Shown: positions 34,550 to 42,665 of the stretch, one piece after another
Layout: each line of letters begins with the position of its first letter
How positions within the stretch are numbered: the first letter of the stretch is position 1
DNA from: Faecalibacterium sp. I4-3-84
Lineage (GTDB): Bacteria > Bacillota > Clostridia > Oscillospirales > Ruminococcaceae
Direction: 5' to 3'
Length of the DNA: 64,000 nucleotides
NCBI RefSeq assembly: GCF_023347255.1
Contig: NZ_CP094466.1
Span: 310,001 to 374,000 of the forward strand
Notes under the pieces: model-generated
Seen by the model: only the letters and a program-made list of their open reading frames with translations
What the model was told of the DNA's origin: nothing
Database searches by the model: none
Program-made: the position numbers and the translations under genes

Positions 34550-36076
34550 ATGAAATCAACCGCAAAAAAACTGGCCGTCTGTGCGGCAGCGCTCTGCCTG
34601 CTGGCCTGCGGCACAGCTGTGTCTGCGGCCGCAGCAAGCCCCGTCTCCGGCCTTGCCCTGAGCGGCGTTGCCATGCCGTGGGATCAGGACGTGCCTGCCG
34701 AAAGCATTGAGGCCGGCAGCTATACCGCCAACATGCTGCTGGGTTCCTCTCAGCAGCTGTCTCCTGTGGTGCGTCCGCGCAACTCTACCGACTCGGTTGT
34801 CTTTATCTCGGACGATACTTCCATCCTGACCGTGAGCAACTCCGGTGTCGTGCAGGCTGTGGGCGTAGGCACCACCCGCATCACCGCTGCCGCAGGCAAC
34901 CAGATCTGTGCCTATACCATCGTTGTCTCCATGGATTCTTCCATGATCGTTACCGAGATGGACCTTTCCCTTTCCTCCAACACCATCTATGTTGGCAACT
35001 CGGTCTCGGCACAGCTGCAGGTGCGGCCTACTTCGGCTTCCAACTATGCCACCGTCACCCTGACCTCTTCCAATGAGAAGGTCGCCACGGTGAACAATTT
35101 CGGCCGTGTTACCGGCATTGCCCCCGGCACCGCCACCATTACCGCTACCTGCGGTTCGGTGACTGCTACCACCAATGTCACGGTCATGAGTATTCCCAAC
35201 TCCGGTACCGGCACCGGCACCGCCAGCACTGGTTCTTCCAACAGCGGTCAGGTCGTCACGGTGAATCCTTCCTACGTTGTGCTCAAGCCCGGTGCCACCC
35301 GCACCCTGACCGCCAGTGTCAAGCCTTCTTCCGCTTCCCAGAAGTTCACCTATAAGTCCGCCAACAGCAACATTGCCACGGTCAGCCCCAGCGGCGTGAT
35401 CACGGCTGTGGGCACCGGCGCTACTTCCATTACCGTTTCCAATGGCACTGCATCCGCCATGGTCACGGTCATCGTCAACCGTTCGGCTGCATCTTCTTCC
35501 GATAATTCTTCGGACAGCAGCTCCACCGAACCGGATAACGATACTCCCATCGAGATCGATCCCGTTGTGCAGGCCATTCAGGACAGTGAGGACAACGAGA
35601 TCGTTTTCACACAGGCCGAGGTGCCTACCGTGACCGGTGATATCCTCAATGCGCTGCGCACTACCGGCAAGACCCTGTGCGTGGTGGGCGATGGCTACAC
35701 CATGCAGATTGCAGGCAGCGGCGTCAAGAGCACCACCAGTGAGCTGGACACCATGCTCATCCTGACTGAGTCCGATCAGGGCATCGAGTTCGAGCTGGAC
35801 AAGGGCAAGGCTCTTCCCTGCTCGGTGCGCATCGATCTGGATGTGAGCACCTATACCCGCCTGTATCTGTACAACGCCGTCTCCAACAAGTGGCAGTACC
35901 TGAACAGCTACACCGACGGCATCATCACTGCCGATACTGCAGGCCGTTATCTGCTGACCAACCAGAACCTGAAATTTGCCAATATCAACTGGACCTTCTT
36001 CATTGCCGGTGGTGTTGTAGTGGTTCTGATCGGCATTGCATATGTTGTGCTGAAAAAGCGCTACTGGTTCTGGTAA
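34550..36076 (+). CDS. Secreted membrane-anchored protein with bacterial Ig-like (Big_2) repeats
   Basis: 508 residues. A signal sequence (about 1-29) offers either an AxA site or a poor lipobox (LLAC, Cys 20). Three Big_2-type repeats follow (about 59-127, 136-212 and 236-308), each with the S-N/D-x-x-VATV...G-x-V-x-x-xxxGTxxI pattern. A Ser/Asp-rich linker and an unassigned domain come next, then a C-terminal membrane helix (about 480-502) ending in aromatic residues. No LPxTG sorting motif is present. I choose ATG 34550, 9 bases after AAAGAGGT. It lies 57 bases after the HlyD-like gene in the same unit, so a surface scaffold or docking part of the export system is plausible but inferred. 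Confidence 0.85.
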   Translation: MKSTAKKLAVCAAALCLLACGTAVSAAAASPVSGLALSGVAMPWDQDVPAESIEAGSYTANMLLGSSQQLSPVVRPRNSTDSVVFISDDTSILTVSNSGVVQAVGVGTTRITAAAGNQICAYTIVVSMDSSMIVTEMDLSLSSNTIYVGNSVSAQLQVRPTSASNYATVTLTSSNEKVATVNNFGRVTGIAPGTATITATCGSVTATTNVTVMSIPNSGTGTGTASTGSSNSGQVVTVNPSYVVLKPGATRTLTASVKPSSASQKFTYKSANSNIATVSPSGVITAVGTGATSITVSNGTASAMVTVIVNRSAASSSDNSSDSSSTEPDNDTPIEIDPVVQAIQDSEDNEIVFTQAEVPTVTGDILNALRTTGKTLCVVGDGYTMQIAGSGVKSTTSELDTMLILTESDQGIEFELDKGKALPCSVRIDLDVSTYTRLYLYNAVSNKWQYLNSYTDGIITADTAGRYLLTNQNLKFANINWTFFIAGGVVVVLIGIAYVVLKKRYWFW

Positions 36077-36122
36077 TTTTCAAAACCACTCTTTCATGAA
36101 ACAGCAAGACCCTCTCTGAGTG

Positions 36123-36190
36123 TGATATGCTCCCCCTAGAGTAGACAGAGTAAAACAAAAACTCTGCGTACTCTGGGGGGTATTTTTATG
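36123..36190. mobile_element. Probable terminal remnant of an IS3-family (IS150-type) element
   Basis: The sequence opens TGATATGCTCCCCC and continues with AGTAGACAGA, the pattern of IS150-group left ends as I recall it. CCCCCTAGAGTA (36132-36143) pairs with TACTCTGGGGG (36169-36180), with AGAGT/ACTCT inside. A short frame starting MSGKNHH follows at 36189 and stops after about 30 codons. No transposase remains. The hairpin may also serve as the terminator of the Ig-like protein operon. Confidence 0.4.
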
Positions 36191-36212
36191 TCAGGAAAGA
36201 ACCATCACTTTT

Positions 36213-36251
36213 GCACAAAAAAATTCGCCGTCTCCTTGTGGAAACGGCGAA
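36213..36251 (-). terminator. Terminator after the radical SAM gene
   Basis: On the minus strand TTCGCCGTTTCC pairs with GGAGACGGCGAA around a 4-base loop, then seven T residues. About 90 bases beyond the stop. Confidence 0.85.
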
Positions 36252-36340
36252 CAAAAACTGATATTATTTCTCTGCCTACTTAACGGAGCGCACTTCAATG
36301 GAACGCCTGGGCTTTGTTTGCATTATGATGTCTGCCTTCG

Positions 36341-37774
36341 TTACTTTTCAATGGGCTGCGAGGGCTTCCAGTCCTTGTAGTTCTCGTAGCGGCTCTCGCG
36401 GATCTTGGTGTGGGACCAGATCTCGTCCGCCGTGGGCTGCCAGTTGGCCGCATAGTTCTTGCACTTCTCGCACAGGTGCTCCACGCTCTCCGGCGACTGC
36501 AGGTCGGTGCTGTGGGCACCGGTCTCGTGCACCATCTTCTGCAGCAGTTCGGGGTTTTCCAGCATCGGGCAGGGACGCAGATGGTTCTTGTTGAAGGGCT
36601 GGCCGTTGTGATAAGCCATGAACAGCGGGCTGTGCAGAATTTCCAGAATGCTCTGGTCGTGGATATTGGCATTGGAGTAGTGGATGAACACGCACGGCTC
36701 TGCGTCACCGGCCGAGTTGATGTGGAAGTAGTTGCGTCCGCCGGCAATACAGCCGCCCACAAACTCACCGTCGTTCTGGAAATCCATCGGGTAGAACGGG
36801 ATATCGCACTCTTCCGAGCGCAGATAGCGGATGCGGTCGATCATATATTTGCGCTGCTCCGGGGTAGGCATCAGTTCCGGTGCTGCCTCGTTGCCCACGG
36901 GCATGTAGTGGAAGTAGAAGCCGAAGTGTGCGCCCTTCTCACACAGGAAACGCATGAACTCATCGTTGGTAACAGCTTCGATATTATCGCGGGTGTAGCA
37001 GATGGACGTGCCGAACACGATGCCGTGCTCCTTGAGCAGATCCATAGCATGCATAACAGCGGCATAGTGCCCCTCACCGCGGCGGGCATCGTTGGTCTCC
37101 GGGGTGCCCTCGATGGACAGCATGAAGGCAATGTTGCCCAGACGCACCACCTCTTTGCAGAACGGCTCATCGATGAGGGTGGAGTTGGTGTAGATGGCAA
37201 ACTGCACATCATTGTGCTTCTCGGCCAGCTTGAGGATATCAGCCTTACGCACCAGCGGCTCGCCGCCGGTCAGCATGTACAGGTACACGCCCAGCTCCTT
37301 GCCCTCGGTAACGATCTTGTCCATATCCTCAAAGCTGAGGTTATTCTTGTGACCGTATTCACCGGCCCAGCAGCCCACGCAGTGCATATTGCAGGCGGAA
37401 GTGGGGTCGAACAGGATCAGCCAGGGGATGTTGCACTGATACTTCACACGGTTCTCGCGGATGGTCTTGGTGCCGCGGAAGAAAGCCTCGTAGCCCAGAT
37501 TCAGCGCCATGGTGCGGGCCACGTTGGGGTCGGTCTGATCCAGCACACAGTTGATGAGCTTGGACCACTTGCTGTCGGGGTCGGTCAGGGTCTGTCTGGC
37601 GTGTTCGTAGGCTTCAGCGCTGAACGAACTGCCATAGAACTGCTTTGCGACATCCACCAGCTGTCCCACGGTTTTCTGACGGTCTTTATCGGCATGAGAA
37701 AGCACCACGTCCACCATTTTACCAACGGCAGCACGCTGCATTTTATGAGTCAGGCTCTCAACAGAAGTATTCAT
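36341..37774 (-). CDS. Radical SAM protein with SPASM-like C terminus
   Basis: 477 residues. An N-terminal helical region of about 110 residues precedes the radical SAM barrel, whose cluster motif CNMHCVGC (Cys 128, 132, 135) is intact. After the barrel, GGCIAGGRNYFHINSAGDAEPC and later RPCPML and CEKCKNY supply the cysteines of a SPASM/twitch-type auxiliary cluster region. Many such proteins modify peptides or proteins, others act in cofactor synthesis; the substrate here is unknown. GGAGG is 9 bases before the ATG. It is on the same strand as the TetR gene upstream and converges on the export cluster. Confidence 0.85.
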   Translation of the reverse strand: MNTSVESLTHKMQRAAVGKMVDVVLSHADKDRQKTVGQLVDVAKQFYGSSFSAEAYEHARQTLTDPDSKWSKLINCVLDQTDPNVARTMALNLGYEAFFRGTKTIRENRVKYQCNIPWLILFDPTSACNMHCVGCWAGEYGHKNNLSFEDMDKIVTEGKELGVYLYMLTGGEPLVRKADILKLAEKHNDVQFAIYTNSTLIDEPFCKEVVRLGNIAFMLSIEGTPETNDARRGEGHYAAVMHAMDLLKEHGIVFGTSICYTRDNIEAVTNDEFMRFLCEKGAHFGFYFHYMPVGNEAAPELMPTPEQRKYMIDRIRYLRSEECDIPFYPMDFQNDGEFVGGCIAGGRNYFHINSAGDAEPCVFIHYSNANIHDQSILEILHSPLFMAYHNGQPFNKNHLRPCPMLENPELLQKMVHETGAHSTDLQSPESVEHLCEKCKNYAANWQPTADEIWSHTKIRESRYENYKDWKPSQPIEK

Positions 37775-37870
37775 TATCCTTTTCCTCCAAACGGTATTTT
37801 TCGGAAATCTCTTTTTCTATTTCTATGCCATTACTCTACCATTCTATCCCACAAATTGCCATAAACAGAA

Positions 37871-37902
37871 AAAGCGCCGTGATAGAAAACCCATCACGGC
37901 GC
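37871..37902 (-). terminator. Terminator after the TetR gene
   Basis: On the minus strand GCGCCGTGAT pairs with ATCACGGCGC around a 9-base loop, then TTTTTC. It separates TetR from the radical SAM gene. Confidence 0.8.
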
Positions 37903-37934
37903 GGATTATGATAAAATTTTGTCGTTCTTCCGGT

Positions 37935-38516
37935 TCAACCGTCCTGTTCCAGATGGATCTTATTGCTGGCAAGGCGGCATAACGCGCGGCGCAGATCGCC
38001 CTGCAGCATCCGTCCCATACGTTCTACCATCACAGCGGGCTCGGTCTTCATATCCCGGCGGATCCATTCCAGCACCACGCCCACCAGCGCATATTTGTAA
38101 AAATCCACCACAAACTGCTTGTCATCGTCCTGCACGGTGATGTCGCGGCATTCGCGATCCGCAAATTCCTTCAGCATAGGGTCCAGAAGCTTGTACAGAT
38201 ACTGCTCCACCTGTTCACGACCTACAGAGCGGTATACGTTCAGCACCAGTGCTTTGTTATCCCGGATCTGGTGCAGAATGTCCAGAAACGCTTCGGTCCA
38301 TGTATCAAAGCTCTGGCAGCCTTCCATCGCCTTGGTTGCATCTTCCGTCAGGATCCAGTCCACCAGATCGTAAATATCCTTAAAGTGGTAGTAGAAGGTC
38401 ATGCGGTTCACGCCGCAGTCCTCGGTGATATCGTTGATTGTGATCTTATTGAGGGGCTTTTCCAGCAGCAGCTTTTTCAGCGATGCTTCCAGTGCCCGCT
38501 TCGTTGTTTGTGACAC
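37935..38516 (-). CDS. TetR/AcrR-family transcriptional regulator
   Basis: 193 residues. The N-terminal helix-turn-helix (about 1-50) has ITINDITEDCGVNRMTFYYHFKDIYDL, very typical of the family. The C-terminal ligand domain resembles the DhaS-like type. The start is GTG 38516, with AGGAAGG upstream. A promoter is visible at 38585-38614. The likely targets are its own gene or the radical SAM gene next to it; this is inferred from position. Confidence 0.9.
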   Translation of the reverse strand: MSQTTKRALEASLKKLLLEKPLNKITINDITEDCGVNRMTFYYHFKDIYDLVDWILTEDATKAMEGCQSFDTWTEAFLDILHQIRDNKALVLNVYRSVGREQVEQYLYKLLDPMLKEFADRECRDITVQDDDKQFVVDFYKYALVGVVLEWIRRDMKTEPAVMVERMGRMLQGDLRRALCRLASNKIHLEQDG

Positions 38517-38584
38517 AAAAACCTTCCTTTCCCAACCGTAGAAATTTTTCCCGCTGCGTACGGCGATTGGCAGCTTCGTACATT

Positions 38585-38614
38585 ATAATACCGCAAAAGC
38601 CGTTCCGATTGCAA
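38585..38614 (-). promoter_or_regulatory. Promoter of tetR gene
   Basis: Minus-strand TTGCAA (38609-38614), 18 bases, TATTAT (38585-38590). Confidence 0.6.
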
Positions 38615-38772
38615 GCATTGATTCTGTCCATTTTGTAAACAAAGAATCTTCCTGCGTTTTCACTCCGGCAGTTTCTCGCTTCAAAAGCCGTTTCTCAGCC
38701 CCCTAAACCCCTTCCGGCGGTGCGCAATGCCTGCAAAAGCGGCTTCTTCCGGCAAAAAAGCGGAAAAGGCCC

Positions 38773-38801
38773 TTGATTTTATATTCCTCTACGCTTAGAA
38801 T
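38773..38801 (+). promoter_or_regulatory. Promoter of the proline operon
   Basis: TTGATT (38773-38778), 17 bases, TAGAAT (38796-38801), 50 bases before proC. Confidence 0.65.
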
Positions 38802-38851
38802 GGGAGCAGACGGCTGTGATTGAAGTGCCGTTTTGAGGGAGGGTACAAACT

Positions 38852-39658
38852 ATGATGGATACCATTGGTTTTCTGGGCTGCGGCAACATGGGTGGAGCCA
38901 TCGCCCGTGCCGTTTGCAAAGCTGTTGACCCTAAGAAAGTTTTTCTGGCAAACCGCACTGCAGCCAAGGCACAGGCACTGGCCAAAGAACTGGGCTGCAA
39001 AACAGCCACCAATGCCGAGGTGGCCGGTGACTGCGACCTGATTTTTCTGGCGGTAAAGCCCCAGATGATGGAAGCTCTGCTCCAGCCGCTCAAGTTCACC
39101 TTTGACGAGCGCCCCAGCCGTTTTGTGCTGTGCAGCATGGCAGCGGGCCTTTCGATCGCCCGTATTCAGGAGCTGGCCGGTGAGGACTTTCCTGTGATCC
39201 GCATCATGCCCAACACCCCGGCTTCGGTGGGTGAGGGTATGATCCAGTACTGTTCCAGTAATGTCACCGCTGAGGAAGAAGAAGCCTTCCTCAAGATCAT
39301 GGCTCCTGCGGGCCGTCTGGATGCCGTGCCGGAAAGTCTGATCGATGCCGCCAGCTGCGTTTCCGGCTGCGGCCCGGCATGGGTGTACCAGTTTATTGAG
39401 GCTCTGGCCGACGGCGGCGTGGCCTGCGGCCTGCCCCGCGCCAAAGCGCAGGAATATGCCGCGCAGATGGTTCTGGGCAGCGCAAAGCTGGTGCTGGAAA
39501 GCGGAAAGCATCCCGGCGAACTCAAGGATGCTGTGTGCAGCCCCGGCGGCAGCACCATTCAGGGCGTGCGCGTGCTGGAAGAGCACGGCCTGCGCGGTGC
39601 GGTGATGGATGCCGTGATCGCCTCGTACAATAAGACAAAGGAAATGGGAAAGGTTTAA
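38852..39658 (+). CDS. proC: Pyrroline-5-carboxylate reductase
   Basis: Last step of proline synthesis, NAD(P)H-dependent. 268 residues. Rossmann motif GFLGCGNMGGAI near the start, RIMPNTPASVGEG in the middle, and the C-terminal signature SPGGSTIQGVRVLEEHGLRGAV. GGGAGGG is 8 bases before the first of two tandem ATGs. It is the first gene of proC-proB-proA, a complete route from glutamate to proline. Confidence 0.96.
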   Translation: MMDTIGFLGCGNMGGAIARAVCKAVDPKKVFLANRTAAKAQALAKELGCKTATNAEVAGDCDLIFLAVKPQMMEALLQPLKFTFDERPSRFVLCSMAAGLSIARIQELAGEDFPVIRIMPNTPASVGEGMIQYCSSNVTAEEEEAFLKIMAPAGRLDAVPESLIDAASCVSGCGPAWVYQFIEALADGGVACGLPRAKAQEYAAQMVLGSAKLVLESGKHPGELKDAVCSPGGSTIQGVRVLEEHGLRGAVMDAVIASYNKTKEMGKV

Positions 39659-39665
39659 GGATATC

Positions 39666-40442
39666 ATGCGCATCGTTGTAAAAGTAGGCACTTCTACTCT
39701 GGCATACACCACCGGACGGCTGAACATCCGCCACACGGAACAGCTGGTCAAGGTGCTCAGCGACCTGAAAAACGAGGGCCATGAGGTCATTCTGGTGTCC
39801 TCCGGTGCCATTGGCATGGGCGTGGGCAAGCTCTCACTGCCAACCCGCCCAAAGGACACCACCACCAAGCAGGCCTGCGCCGCTGTGGGCCAGTGTGAGC
39901 TGATGTACACCTACGACCGACTGTTCAACGCCTACAATCACACCGTGGCGCAGATCTTGCTCACCGGCGTGGACGTGGAGCACACCGAACGCCGCGTGAA
40001 CTTTCAGAACACCCTGTCCCGCCTGCTGGAGCTGGGTGCCCTGCCCATCATCAACGAAAACGACACCGTTTCCACCGATGAGATCACCTCCATTGGCGAC
40101 AACGACACGCTAGCGGCCATCGTGGCCTGCTGCGCCAAGGCTGACCTGTTGGTGCTTCTGAGTGACATCGACGGCCTGTACACCGCCAATCCCCACACCC
40201 ACACGGATGCAAAGCTCATCCCGCTGGTGGAGGAGATCACCCCCGAGGTGATGGCTCTGGCCGATGGTGCCGGTTCGGCCCTTGGCACCGGCGGCATGAC
40301 CACCAAGCTGCGCGCCGCCCGCATGGTAACGGGCAGCGGTGCCGATATGGTCATTGCCAACGGCGCACACCCGGAGCTTTTGTACGACATTGCCGCAGGC
40401 AAGCCCGCAGGCACCCGCTTTGCGGCCTGCAAGGAGGACTGA
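39666..40442 (+). CDS. proB: Glutamate 5-kinase
   Basis: Phosphorylates glutamate for proline synthesis. 258 residues of the amino-acid kinase fold: [10 protein letters not shown] at the N terminus, [11 protein letters not shown] (residues 41-51), INENDTVS and GTGGMTTKL. The PUA domain of longer ProB proteins is absent, as in many Firmicutes. AAGG lies before the ATG, 7 bases after proC. Confidence 0.95.
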   Translation: MRIVVKVGTSTLAYTTGRLNIRHTEQLVKVLSDLKNEGHEVILVSSGAIGMGVGKLSLPTRPKDTTTKQACAAVGQCELMYTYDRLFNAYNHTVAQILLTGVDVEHTERRVNFQNTLSRLLELGALPIINENDTVSTDEITSIGDNDTLAAIVACCAKADLLVLLSDIDGLYTANPHTHTDAKLIPLVEEITPEVMALADGAGSALGTGGMTTKLRAARMVTGSGADMVIANGAHPELLYDIAAGKPAGTRFAACKED

Positions 40443-40446
40443 ACAC

Positions 40447-41709
40447 ATGACCACACAGGAAATTCTGGAAGCCGCCCGCAGCGCCAAAAGTGCCCTTGCG
40501 CTGGCCGATAACACCGCCCGCAACGCGGCCCTGCTGGGCATGGCGTCTGCGCTGTGCAGCGCAGACGATCAGGCGGCCATCCTTGCCGCCAACGCTGAGG
40601 ACATGGCTGCTGCCAAAGGGCACATCAGCGATGTGATGCTGGACCGTCTGGCCCTGACCGCACCGCGCATTGAAGCCATGGCGCAGGGCATCCGCGAGGT
40701 TGCCGCTCTGCCCGACCCGGTGGGCCGGGTGCTGAACCGGGTGGAGCGCCCCAACGGGCTTGTCATTGAAAAGACGGCTGTGCCCATGGGCGTGATCGCC
40801 ATTATCTACGAGAGCCGCCCCAATGTGACCAGCGATGCCGCTGCCCTTGCCATCAAAAGCGGCAACGCCTGCATCCTGCGCTGCGGCAAGGAGGCCTGGC
40901 GCAGTGCCAACGCCATCGTCACCGTTCTGCGGCAGGGCCTGAAAAAGGCCGGTCTGCCCGAGACAGCGGTCTGCCTGATCGAGGACACCACCCACGCTTC
41001 TGCCAACGCTCTGATGACCGCTGTAGGCTATGTGGATCTGCTGATCCCGCGCGGCGGTGCCGGGCTGATCCGTGCCTGCGTTCAGAACGCCAAGGTCCCC
41101 TGCATCCAGACCGGCACCGGCATCTGCCATGTGTACGTAGACGACACCGCCGATCTGGACAAAGCTCTGGACATCATCGAGAACGCCAAGGCCAGCCGCC
41201 CCAGCGTGTGCAACGCCGAGGAGGTGTGCCTTGTGCACTCTGCCATTGCCGGGGAGTTTCTTCCCCGTCTGGCCCAACGCCTTGGCCCGGACCGCGCGGC
41301 AAAGGGCCTGCACCCGGTGGAGCTGCGGCTGGATAAGCGCGCAGCCGCCATCATCTCCGGCACCCCTGCCGGAGAAAAGGACTTTAACACCGAATTTCTG
41401 GACTACATCCTCGCGGTCAAGGTCGTGGACAGCGTAGAGGAGGCCATCGGGCATATTGCTGAGCACTCCACCGGCCACAGCGAGGCCATCCTGACCCAGA
41501 CACAGGCCCATGCCGACCTGTTCACTGCCGCAGTGGACAGCGCCGCCGTGTATGTGAACTGTTCCACTCGCTTTACGGATGGCGGTGAATTCGGCCTTGG
41601 GTGTGAAATGGGCATTTCCACCCAGAAACTCCACGCCCGCGGCCCCATGGGACTGGCCGAGCTGTGCAGCTACAAGTATATCATCCACGGCAATGGTCAG
41701 ATCCGCTAA
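40447..41709 (+). CDS. proA: Gamma-glutamyl phosphate reductase
   Basis: NADPH-dependent reduction of glutamyl phosphate to glutamate semialdehyde, channelled from ProB. 420 residues. [13 protein letters not shown] and the catalytic Cys in RPSVCNAEE, plus the C-terminal [24 protein letters not shown] start at ATG 40447, 9 bases after GGAGG at the end of proB and 4 bases past its stop, so the two are translationally coupled. Confidence 0.96.
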   Translation: MTTQEILEAARSAKSALALADNTARNAALLGMASALCSADDQAAILAANAEDMAAAKGHISDVMLDRLALTAPRIEAMAQGIREVAALPDPVGRVLNRVERPNGLVIEKTAVPMGVIAIIYESRPNVTSDAAALAIKSGNACILRCGKEAWRSANAIVTVLRQGLKKAGLPETAVCLIEDTTHASANALMTAVGYVDLLIPRGGAGLIRACVQNAKVPCIQTGTGICHVYVDDTADLDKALDIIENAKASRPSVCNAEEVCLVHSAIAGEFLPRLAQRLGPDRAAKGLHPVELRLDKRAAAIISGTPAGEKDFNTEFLDYILAVKVVDSVEEAIGHIAEHSTGHSEAILTQTQAHADLFTAAVDSAAVYVNCSTRFTDGGEFGLGCEMGISTQKLHARGPMGLAELCSYKYIIHGNGQIR

Positions 41710-41807
41710 AGCCCGCTGAACCCACCTTTCCAGTGCGGAAATCGGGAGTGAGCGTTTTCTCCATAATATTCATAATTTAGAAACGAAACTGAAAAGCTTT
41801 TCCCGAA

Positions 41808-41845
41808 ACAGGCTGGTGCGATTTGCGCCAGCCTGTATTTTTGTT
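41808..41845 (+). terminator. Terminator of the proline operon
   Basis: ACAGGCTGGTGC pairs with GCGCCAGCCTGT around ATTT, followed by ATTTTTG. Confidence 0.82.
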
Positions 41846-42015
41846 CTATTCCCATGAAATGTTCTTTCAGTAAAGACAAAAGCTGAATTATGTTTTCAAT
41901 CCGCCTTTCCTGTTCGCTCACTGATATGGATGATTGTATCCCAGTTTTCTGCACTTCTCACAAAGATATAGTCTTACTTTCTCCATTTTGTTTTGTAAAA
42001 AGTACAAGAACCCCC

Positions 42016-42045
42016 TTGACAACCCCTATTTCGATGCGGTAAAAC
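42016..42045 (+). promoter_or_regulatory. Promoter of the methylglyoxal-synthase-like gene
   Basis: Perfect TTGACA (42016-42021), 18 bases, TAAAAC (42040-42045), about 100 bases before the start. Confidence 0.55.
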
Positions 42046-42146
42046 TATATTGAAAAACTTGATAACGATTTCACTTCATTTCACTTTCCAATGAGAAAGT
42101 TGTTCGTCACACACAACACTATACTTGGAACAAAGGAGAGAGCAAT

Positions 42147-42587
42147 ATGACGATCGCCATTCTTGCACACGATTCCCGCAAAGAGCTTGCACTGCAGTTT
42201 TGCACTGCTTACAGCGCCATTTTGTCCAAAAACACAGTCATTGCTACCGGCACCACCGGACGGATGCTGGCGCAGACTACCGGCCTGCCCGTGCACTGTT
42301 ATCTCTCCGGGCGCTTGGGCGGTGTGCAGCAGATCACTTCCCGCATTGCGTGCGACGAAGTGGATCTTGTGTTGTTCTTCCGTGACCCGCTGAAAGCGGA
42401 TGCCGCCAGCATCACCGAGCAGAATCTGCTCCGCCTGTGCGATATGCACAGCGTACCCATTGCCACCAACATTGCCACCGCCGAGGTCTTGCTGCGCGGT
42501 ATGGATCAGGGCGACCTGGACTACCGCGAGGGGATGCATCCCGCTCTTGTGGAGCCAATGCCCACCGTGCAGCGCCACGCCGTGTGA
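42147..42587 (+). CDS. Methylglyoxal-synthase-like protein, catalytic residues altered
   Basis: 146 residues aligning along their length with methylglyoxal synthase, which turns dihydroxyacetone phosphate into methylglyoxal. AHDSRK (7-12), TGTTGR (34-39), SGRLGGVQQI (54-63), FFRDPL (77-82) and PIATNIATAE mark the fold and the phosphate site. Compared with the E. coli and B. subtilis enzymes as I recall them, the catalytic Asp of GGDQQ is Val60, and the His and Asp of the HDPD segment are Ala87 and Thr90. His8 and Asp9 remain. It may therefore be an inactive or repurposed homologue. AAAGGAGAG precedes the ATG. It is monocistronic with its own promoter and terminator. Confidence 0.85.
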   Translation: MTIAILAHDSRKELALQFCTAYSAILSKNTVIATGTTGRMLAQTTGLPVHCYLSGRLGGVQQITSRIACDEVDLVLFFRDPLKADAASITEQNLLRLCDMHSVPIATNIATAEVLLRGMDQGDLDYREGMHPALVEPMPTVQRHAV

Positions 42588-42617
42588 TGAATCGTGTATA
42601 GAGTATCGGGAAAGAGA

Positions 42618-42657
42618 CAGCGCCGCAGGAAACTTCCTGCGGCGCTGTTGTTTTTTG
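42618..42657. terminator. Strong terminator, probably bidirectional
   Basis: CAGCGCCGCAGGAA pairs perfectly with TTCCTGCGGCGCTG around AC, followed by TTGTTTTTTG on the plus strand. The converging aminotransferase gene ends just beyond it. Confidence 0.88.
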
Positions 42658-42665
42658 TTTTGCTT

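Larger units (their letters stand above)
38517..38851. other. Divergent intergenic region tetR/proC
   Basis: About 335 bases. Apart from the tetR promoter (38585-38614) and the proC promoter (38773-38801) nothing recognisable is seen; no coding frame with a ribosome site. Confidence 0.6.
41710..42146. other. Intergenic region proA to methylglyoxal-synthase-like gene
   Basis: Contains the proA terminator and a promoter at 42016-42045. A minus-strand frame at 41706-41954 (82 codons, GTG start, poor ribosome site) overlaps the terminator and has no recognisable domain; I do not call it a gene. No other structure seen. Confidence 0.5.

Noticed and set aside
41706-41954. 82-codon minus-strand frame after proA
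   Set aside because: GTG start without a convincing ribosome site, overlaps the proline operon terminator, and no recognisable domain.
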